NCBI GenBank assembly: GCA_049302575.1 | Contig: JBAQMG010000019.1 | Span: forward strand, 1-36,864 | Direction of reading: 5' to 3' | Source: JBAQMG01 sp049302575 | GTDB lineage: Bacteria > Bacillota > Desulfitobacteriia > Desulfitobacteriales > Desulfitobacteriaceae | Length of the DNA stretch: 36,864 bases | Part shown: in pieces, positions 31,518 to 36,864 of the stretch | Layout: each line of letters opens with the position of its first letter | Numbering within the stretch: the first letter of the stretch is position 1 | Position numbers and translations under genes: made by a program | Notes under the pieces: model-generated | What the model was told of the DNA's origin: nothing | Seen by the model: the letters and a program-made list of their open reading frames with translations, nothing else | Databases searched by the model: none

Positions 31518-32882
31518 CTATTTCTTCTCTTTAGAATATTGTTCTCTGATGACTTGCCTACTTCGCTCTACCGCCAAGGCTTGAGCAGGTACATCTTTAG
31601 TTATTGTAGAGCCCGCGCCTGTCACCGCGCCCGCGCCAATTTCAACGGGTGCTACTAAATTTGTATTGCTACCAATAAAAGCATGATCACAAATTATAGT
31701 TTGTGATTTATTAATTCCGTCATAATTACAGGTAATTGAACCAGCCCCAATATTTACCGACTTACCCACCGTAGCATCTCCGATATAACTCAAATGGGGT
31801 ATCTTTGTTCCCTCACCAATATGGCTATTCTTAATCTCAACAAAATCCCCAATCTTAACACCTGCCTCCAAGTAAGTTCCCGGTCGCAAATAAGCATAAG
31901 GGCCCACTAAACAACCCTCTGAAATAAAGGCTTCCCTAGCCACGGTGTAGCTAATTTCACAACCTGATCCGCAGGTACAGGATTCAATCAGGACTTGAGG
32001 CCCAATCACTGCATCTTCACCAATCCGAGTGTTCCCCTTTAGAAAAGTAAAGGGGAACAAGGTCACATCTGGAGCCAAGATAACTTCAGCATCGATAAAC
32101 GTTGAAGCTGGATCGATGATAGTGACACCTTCATCCATCCAATATTGCCTAATTCTTTGGCGATAGATCTTTTCCGCCTCGGCCAACTGACTACGGCTAT
32201 TTATACCTAGAGCCTCATCTTCATCAGGGGTACAGTATGTTACCACTTTAGCACCCTTGGCTGTGAATATATTAAAAACGTCAGTTAGATAATACTCCCC
32301 CTGAGCATTTTTAGGGGTAATCTGACTGAGTGCAGCTTTCAGTTCAACAACCCTAAAACAATAAGTTCCCGTATTAATTTCTTGAAGCTTACGTTCCTCT
32401 GGTGATGCATCCTTTTCCTCAACGATTCGCGTTAACTCTTGAGCGTTTTTTACGATTCGCCCATAACCAAAAGGTTCAGTTAACTTAGCAGTTAAAACGG
32501 TGGCCGTTGCCTCTTGATCACGATGAAGTTTAATTAATTCAGTTAAAGTATCCGACTTCAGTAACGGCTGATCACCGCTGAGCACAATCACATCATCTTT
32601 TTCATCCAAAAAGGGTAAGGCTTGCATAAGGGCATGCCCAGTTCCTAATTGTTCATTCTGAATGACGATTTGACAACGATCAGACACTTGTCTCCCCACA
32701 ACTTCTTTTCCGTGGCCCAAAATCACTATGGGACGCTCAATCCCGACTTGACGCACCATCCCTAAGACATGCTCAATCAATGGTTTCCCTGCAAGATCAT
32801 GCATAACTTTAGGTAACTTAGATTTCATTCTAGTTCCTTTACCTGCAGCCATGATCACCACTGCCAAATTAGGCATAAACAT
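31518..32882 (-). CDS. glmU: Bifunctional GlcNAc-1-P uridyltransferase / GlcN-1-P acetyltransferase GlmU
   Basis: A 454-residue enzyme making UDP-GlcNAc for wall synthesis. The N-terminal uridyltransferase shows AAGKGTRMKSKLPKVMHDLA and GTGHALMQALPFL. The C-terminal left-handed beta helix carries repeated hexads and NYDGINKSQT with the acetyltransferase His/Tyr region. ATG at 32882 follows GGAGGGAAA; ATG at 32876 is a close alternative. It is cotranscribed with prs (spacing about 15 nt) and separated from spoVG by a terminator. Confidence 0.97.
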   Translation of the reverse strand: MFMPNLAVVIMAAGKGTRMKSKLPKVMHDLAGKPLIEHVLGMVRQVGIERPIVILGHGKEVVGRQVSDRCQIVIQNEQLGTGHALMQALPFLDEKDDVIVLSGDQPLLKSDTLTELIKLHRDQEATATVLTAKLTEPFGYGRIVKNAQELTRIVEEKDASPEERKLQEINTGTYCFRVVELKAALSQITPKNAQGEYYLTDVFNIFTAKGAKVVTYCTPDEDEALGINSRSQLAEAEKIYRQRIRQYWMDEGVTIIDPASTFIDAEVILAPDVTLFPFTFLKGNTRIGEDAVIGPQVLIESCTCGSGCEISYTVAREAFISEGCLVGPYAYLRPGTYLEAGVKIGDFVEIKNSHIGEGTKIPHLSYIGDATVGKSVNIGAGSITCNYDGINKSQTIICDHAFIGSNTNLVAPVEIGAGAVTGAGSTITKDVPAQALAVERSRQVIREQYSKEKK

Positions 32883-33045
32883 TTTCCCTCCAAGCTTATT
32901 TTACCCTAAGATATTCTTTATACTACATTTCAACAGTCTAAGTTTTAGAAACGCACGTGCACCTACGACATTCAAAGTGAATATATTTATTCGTCAAAAT
33001 CACACAGAATACCTTTTTTTACACTGGAACTTTCTTTATCACGGG

Positions 33046-33077
33046 AAAAAGGAGACCCTTGTCTGGGTCTCCTTTTT
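33046..33077 (-). terminator. Terminator of spoVG
   Basis: A 13-bp stem AAAAAGGAGACCC/GGGTCTCCTTTTT with a 6-nt loop, just after the spoVG stop. Confidence 0.93.
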
Positions 33078-33108
33078 ATGATGATCTTAAGTAAAATAAA
33101 TTCTTAAT

Positions 33109-33363
33109 CTATATTGCCTCCTGATAAGCCTTCAAAACAGCAGTCTGAATGATTTCACGAGCTGCCGAAGAAATTGGGTGGGCTATGTCACGGAATTCTC
33201 CTTCGGGTGTTTTACGGCTGGGCATGGCTACAAAAAGTCCATTAGTTCCTTCTACGACTTTAACATCGTGCACTACAAAAGCATTATCAATCGTGACCGA
33301 AACCACTGCTTTCATCTTACCCTCAACATTAACCTTCCGAATCCGTACGTCAGTAATATCCAT
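33109..33363 (-). CDS. spoVG: SpoVG, RNA/DNA-binding regulator
   Basis: An 84-residue SpoVG with the family start MDITDVRIRKVNVEGKMKAV and the core VVEGTNGLFVAMPSRKTPEG. SpoVG affects septation and sporulation and binds RNA and DNA. The ATG follows AAGGGTGGTGATGC. A sigma-H type promoter lies about 60-80 bp upstream. It is monocistronic between gntR and glmU. Confidence 0.97.
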   Translation of the reverse strand: MDITDVRIRKVNVEGKMKAVVSVTIDNAFVVHDVKVVEGTNGLFVAMPSRKTPEGEFRDIAHPISSAAREIIQTAVLKAYQEAI

Positions 33364-33419
33364 TATGCATCACCACCCTTCCTAAGTAGTTATCAATCCG
33401 TTAGTTCATCTTTTCTCAT

Positions 33420-33444
33420 ATTCTCTGCTTGGTAAAAAAATCCT
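33420..33444 (-). promoter_or_regulatory. Sigma-H type promoter of spoVG
   Basis: AGGATTT (33444-33438) and AGAAT (33424-33420) are separated by 13 bp. This is the spacing and sequence type of the Bacillus spoVG promoter, read by sigma-H. A leader of about 50 nt follows. Confidence 0.7.
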
Positions 33445-33500
33445 GCTAGTAAATTAAGAAAATTTTAAATCCTTGCTCTACTCAGCAACTTTACACCATC

Positions 33501-34184
33501 CTATTCATCTTCAACAACATTAGCGCGAAATGTTTCAAACATCACATTCTCAGCCGTAACAATGTGTGCTGTCATCAATTCCTGTGCTGCTTCACTATTA
33601 TGGTCAACTAAGGCTTCTACGATCCCCCGGTGTTCCTTAATCGCATCAAGAACCCGACCAGGTACTGCTAACGAGGTTGCCCTAAAACGCTGGATTTGTT
33701 CGTGAAGATTAGCCAAAATCTGGACTAAACGCTCATTTCGACTTGCTTTATAAACCAAGGCGTGAAAATTTGTATCCCGCGCCACAATTTTATCTAAGTC
33801 TGTTTCTTCACCGTCCTCAAATAGTAAAACCCGTTCCATTTGTTCAATTTCATCTGCAGTAATTCGTTCAGCTGCTAACCCAGCTGCTAAACCCTCCAAA
33901 GCTGCCCGTATTTCAAAGACGTCCGCAACATCTTTATGAGATACACCGGCTACATAGGCCCCTTTTCTAGGAATCATCACCACAAAGGCTTCCAATTCAA
34001 GTTTCCGAATAGCCTCACGAACAGGGGTTCGACTAACTCCCATCTCCTCGGCTAGCTGAATCTCCATCAACCGTTCACCAGGCTTCAAAACCCCACTAAT
34101 AATAGCATCCCTCATCGATTCAAAAACGATTTCCCTGAGTGGTTTGTAGCTATCGAGTTTTACAGGAACTAATCTGTGTTGCAT
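33501..34184 (-). CDS. GntR-family (FadR/FCD) transcriptional regulator
   Basis: A 227-residue regulator. The winged helix fills about residues 10-75 (LREIVFESMRDAIISGVLKP, GVSRTPVREAIRKLE). The all-helical FCD effector domain fills about 85-215. It likely binds a small carboxylate with a metal. ATG at 34184 is chosen because AGAGGGG lies 8 nt upstream; a frame extended to 34268 overlaps ispE and lacks a site. It starts 20 nt after ispE, so the two are cotranscribed. The Bacillus position holds purR instead. Confidence 0.92.
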   Translation of the reverse strand: MQHRLVPVKLDSYKPLREIVFESMRDAIISGVLKPGERLMEIQLAEEMGVSRTPVREAIRKLELEAFVVMIPRKGAYVAGVSHKDVADVFEIRAALEGLAAGLAAERITADEIEQMERVLLFEDGEETDLDKIVARDTNFHALVYKASRNERLVQILANLHEQIQRFRATSLAVPGRVLDAIKEHRGIVEALVDHNSEAAQELMTAHIVTAENVMFETFRANVVEDE

Positions 34185-34204
34185 ATGGATAACCCCTCTC
34201 ATTA

Positions 34205-35053
34205 TTATATCGTGCTCGTCCGCCATACCTGGTCGAAGCCCTTCTCTTGCAGCGTTCGGCCAACCCAAGCTGCATGTTCTTTATCTTGAGCTATTCCAAA
34301 AACCGTAGAACCACTTCCCGACATTAACGCTCCGTGGCAACCAGCAAGGATTAATTCTTGTTTAATAAGGGAAATTTCTGGTACCAGCTGAATGGAAACT
34401 GACTCAAAATCATTGGACATCAACTGCGCAATCTCTTTGATCTGGCCCCTTTTCAAAACAAGTATCCATTGTTCCTTATTTAAACAGCCCTTTTGTCCAA
34501 AAGCGTCGAAACGACGATAAGCCTCTTTGGTATTAATTCCAACCTGTGGTTTTACCAAGATAAGCTCCAGCTTCGGCGGTGCAGGCAAGACCTCTAGCTC
34601 TTCCCCGCGACCAGTTGCCCACCTTGTCCCGCCAGTTAAACAAAAACCTACATCTGAGCCACACATTTTGGCAAGCTCTTTTAGTTCTTCAATATCCAAA
34701 GGTTCTTGATAAATTTCATTGAGCAGGCGCAAGGTAGCCGCAGCATCACTGCTTCCTCCAGCTAGGCCAGCTTGTAGGGGTAATTGCTTATCAATCTTGA
34801 TCGTGATGCCATCATTAACCCCAATCCGTCTGAGAAATAAATCAGCAGCTTGATAAGCTAAATTCCCAGGACCGCTTAACTCAGAACAATGACAGACCAG
34901 TGTTTGACCTATCCGCTCTACTTCTATCACATCATGCAGCTCAATTGACTGCATAACACTTTGCAATTCATGATATCCGTCCCTCCTCAGACCAACTATG
35001 GCTAGACCGAGGTTGATCTTAGCATGGGCGAACATTGTATGAAGAGTTTCCAC
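34205..35053 (-). CDS. ispE: 4-diphosphocytidyl-2-C-methyl-D-erythritol kinase
   Basis: A 282-residue GHMP kinase of the MEP isoprenoid pathway that phosphorylates CDP-ME at the 2-hydroxyl. The family start AHAKINLGLAIVGLRRDGYH and the ATP loop LPLQAGLAGGSSDAAATLRL are present, with late LMSGSGSTVFGIA. The longest frame begins with GTG at 35053 behind AAGG. ATG at 35035 (before FAHAKINL) is a close alternative. It is the first gene of the ispE-gntR unit. Confidence 0.95.
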   Translation of the reverse strand: METLHTMFAHAKINLGLAIVGLRRDGYHELQSVMQSIELHDVIEVERIGQTLVCHCSELSGPGNLAYQAADLFLRRIGVNDGITIKIDKQLPLQAGLAGGSSDAAATLRLLNEIYQEPLDIEELKELAKMCGSDVGFCLTGGTRWATGRGEELEVLPAPPKLELILVKPQVGINTKEAYRRFDAFGQKGCLNKEQWILVLKRGQIKEIAQLMSNDFESVSIQLVPEISLIKQELILAGCHGALMSGSGSTVFGIAQDKEHAAWVGRTLQEKGFDQVWRTSTI

Positions 35054-35111
35054 AAGCCTTGTTATCCCTTCCGAACATTAAGTCGATAAGTATTGTTATT
35101 ATACCCGAAAT

Positions 35112-35133
35112 AATGCATAATTCACAATGCATA
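35112..35133. repeat. ATGCATAATTCACAATGCATA dispersed repeat
   Basis: This is an imperfect palindrome of the same family as 30504-30565. It lies 60 bp upstream of ispE. The rest of 35134-35313 shows no gene. Confidence 0.6.
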
Positions 35134-35313
35134 TTTAAGCCTTTGTTAGCAATTTCTTTATTCCTGATTGAAGAAGTCAAATTAGTCTATGCACGTCAAT
35201 TCAATATAGGTAAATAATTATAAAAGTCTACTATGTTGGTTTTATATGGGTGATTTTGAAGTTTTCTTTACTCATCTGGCATTCAAAAAAATTCCAAATC
35301 TTTAGCTTTTTGA

Positions 35314-35336
35314 GCCCCCGCTTTTAATCGTGGGGC
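35314..35336. repeat. GC-rich hairpin, possible IS200/IS605-type end
   Basis: GCCCCCG (35314-35320) pairs with CG-T-GGGGC (35329-35336), loop CTTTTAAT. There is no T-run on the minus strand, so it is a weak terminator for the ATPase gene. The layout resembles the subterminal hairpin of IS200/IS605 elements. No transposase is seen. Confidence 0.35.
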
Positions 35337-35342
35337 AACTGA

Positions 35343-36569
35343 CTATATAAGCCTAATTGGAATGATATAATTTTTACTATCAAAGGTCATTAGTTCTTCC
35401 TTCATGCAAAGCACGGCACCATTTCCACGTTCTATATTTGCTCTATCTAGTGTTTTAAACACCTTGGTTAGTTGTGATGCTGGTGATGCAGTTTTTTTAA
35501 TTTCAATTGGGGATAGCTTTCCATCAGCTTCAATTAATAAATCTATCTCCTTCATATCTTTATCACGGTAATAATAAATGAATGGAGTTCTTGCTGAGTT
35601 ATTGTAGCTTTTGAAGATTTCACTGACCACATAATTTTCTAGCACTGCACCATTCATGGCGCCGCTTTCAAGTGTTTCTGGACTGCTCCATTTTGTAAGA
35701 TAGGTACAAAGACCTGTGTCATAAAAATACAGCTTTGGTGTCTTAATTGCTCTTTTCAGGATATTGTTAGAGTATGGTTGTAGATAGAATATGATTCCTA
35801 ACGTTTCTAAAATCGACATCCAACTCTTTGCTGTAACTTGATTAATGTCAGCATCTCGTGCAATATCCGCATAGTTTACTATTTGACTAGTGCGACATGC
35901 TACAGCAGTAGTCAACTTCAAAAACTTTAAAGATTCAATTGATCCCGATAGTTCTTTGACATCACGTTCTAAATAGGTGCTTAAATAACTCATATAAAAA
36001 ATATTGCCATCCTTGTACTTGCCACTAACTATTGCGGGCATTCCACCCGTAAATATTCGCTTAAAGATTTCTGGAGTGCTTGCAGCTTTGATCGCTTTTT
36101 GTCTATCACTTAGCACTTTTAAATCTACAGTAAATGGAACATTGCTGCAAGAATTATATATTTCATTTTGAGAGAGCGACGAGAGATTAAGCACTGCAAC
36201 ACGTCCAGCGAGTGATTCTTGAACCCCCTGCATTAACTTAAATATCTGTGAACCTGTCAACCAAAATTCACCGGGTTGCTGATTTTTATCCGCCATTATT
36301 TTAATGTAGGTGAAAAGCTCAGGTGCGTACTGCACCTCATCAATAAAAATTGGTGTTTTATATATTTGAAAAAACATTGCTGGGTCAGACTTTGCCAGGG
36401 CTCGAACATTTAAATCATCAAGGGATACATAGGTTCTATCCGTTCCCTCCATTAGATTTTGAAGCATTGTTGTTTTTCCAACCTGTCTAGGCCCTGTAAT
36501 TAAAATTGCAGGATATTGCTTTGAAAGTTCGAGGATTATCTTTTCCATATTACGTTTAATATAAGTCAT
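35343..36569 (-). CDS. AAA ATPase with DUF4143 C-domain
   Basis: A 408-residue protein. The P-loop ITGPRQVGKTTMLQNL lies at about 20-35, Walker B PIFIDEVQYAPEL at about 73-85 and a sensor LTGSQIFKLMQ at about 103-113. The C-terminal half is DUF4143 and ends with a nuclease-like EIDLLIEADGKLSPIEIKKT (PD-D/ExK pattern). The family is widespread and often lies next to mobile or defence genes; the role is unknown. The ATG follows AAAGGTGGCTGCGA. It interrupts the block of core genes and appears more AT-rich than its neighbours, suggesting horizontal gain. Confidence 0.9.
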   Translation of the reverse strand: MTYIKRNMEKIILELSKQYPAILITGPRQVGKTTMLQNLMEGTDRTYVSLDDLNVRALAKSDPAMFFQIYKTPIFIDEVQYAPELFTYIKIMADKNQQPGEFWLTGSQIFKLMQGVQESLAGRVAVLNLSSLSQNEIYNSCSNVPFTVDLKVLSDRQKAIKAASTPEIFKRIFTGGMPAIVSGKYKDGNIFYMSYLSTYLERDVKELSGSIESLKFLKLTTAVACRTSQIVNYADIARDADINQVTAKSWMSILETLGIIFYLQPYSNNILKRAIKTPKLYFYDTGLCTYLTKWSSPETLESGAMNGAVLENYVVSEIFKSYNNSARTPFIYYYRDKDMKEIDLLIEADGKLSPIEIKKTASPASQLTKVFKTLDRANIERGNGAVLCMKEELMTFDSKNYIIPIRLI

Positions 36570-36752
36570 TTCGCAGCCACCTTTCGGCTAATGTTTAATA
36601 TATTTATATTATGGCCGATTATTTAAGGAATGTCACCCGTGTTGAAAGTTTTATCGAGAAAAATTTTCTATAATAATTGTATCCCCCTCATATCCCCAGA
36701 AAACAGAAATTCACAATTGAGTATTTAATTCAATACCACAAATAGAAAGTGC

Positions 36753-36781
36753 TGGTCAAGCTCGTCTCTTTATTGTATGAT
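36753..36781 (+). promoter_or_regulatory. Weak candidate promoter of the right-end gene
   Basis: TGGTCA (36753-36758) and TATGAT (36776-36781) with a 17-bp spacer fit a sigma-A promoter loosely. The distance to the ATG at 36820 is reasonable. The rest of 36570-36750 shows no gene. Confidence 0.35.
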
Positions 36782-36819
36782 AGTCTTAAAACCGTTTGTA
36801 AAAGCAAGGAGAGATGCTC

Positions 36820-36864
36820 ATGCAACCAGAAACAATTGATTTGAATACCGTACGAACCTATACT
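36820..36864 (+). CDS. Start of a gene cut by the window edge
   Basis: An AAGGAGAG site 6 nt before ATG opens a frame of 15 codons, MQPETIDLNTVRTYT, that runs off the end. The strong ribosome binding site supports a real gene. The fragment is too short to name. Confidence 0.7.
   Translation, partial: MQPETIDLNTVRTYT

Overview
The window reads as chromosome of a low-to-mid GC, endospore-forming Firmicute. Several genes are diagnostic for endospore formers: an alpha/beta SASP, SpoIIE, YabP/YabQ, SpoVT, SpoVG and Fin. The gene order of the right half closely follows the Bacillus subtilis ispE-spoVG-glmU-prs-pth-fin-mfd-spoVT-mazG-rqcP-yabP-yabQ-divIC-yabR-spoIIE segment. The protein style and the substitutions relative to Bacillus (a GntR/FCD regulator where purR-yabJ would be, a PRC-barrel protein where ctc would be, prsA between mfd and spoVT) suggest a clostridial Peptococcaceae-type organism such as Desulfosporosinus or Desulfitobacterium. 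The genus is an inference, not a demonstration.

Left part (1-16.2 kb), accessory and regulatory genes. It opens with an SASP gene. A decayed patch follows (about 0.65-1.7 kb): a small gene with a stop and a frameshift, a STAS anti-sigma antagonist gene broken by a 7-bp tandem duplication, and the tail of a zinc-binding CZB domain whose front is replaced by a hexanucleotide microsatellite. An intact RsbW-like anti-sigma kinase lies just upstream of that tail. Next come a small Cse60-like gene, an mcp-cheW-cheA operon, asnB, and a two-gene operon for a chromosomal ParM-like actin plus a ParR-like partner. The part ends with an HlyD/ATPase/permease exporter, a divergent ABC-F gene and cobU. A 430-bp gene-free but highly structured stretch (16,210-16,640) separates this part from the housekeeping block.

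Right part (16.6-35 kb), almost entirely on the minus strand. In transcription order (right to left) it holds ispE-gntR, spoVG, glmU-prs, pth-fin-mfd-prsA, spoVT, mazG, hup, rqcP-yabP-yabQ-HTH-divIC, yabR and spoIIE. A plus-strand PRC-barrel gene interrupts the run between prs and pth. The block joins sporulation control to cell-wall precursor synthesis, isoprenoid synthesis, PRPP synthesis, ribosome rescue, transcription-coupled repair and division. Two sporulation promoters are readable: a sigma-H type promoter before spoVG, and a Spo0A-type sigma-A promoter with a 21-bp spacer before spoIIE.

The right end carries an isolated AAA/DUF4143 ATPase and the first 15 codons of a plus-strand gene. 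Two families of short dispersed repeats (ATGCATAATTCATAA-like and TTCGAAC-like) sit between genes and in places supply stop codons or ribosome binding sites. I see no rRNA, tRNA, CRISPR array or intact insertion sequence. The best candidates for something new are the chromosomal actin/adaptor pair (8.76-10.49 kb), the decayed RsbW-CZB-STAS module, and the structured gap at 16.2-16.6 kb.
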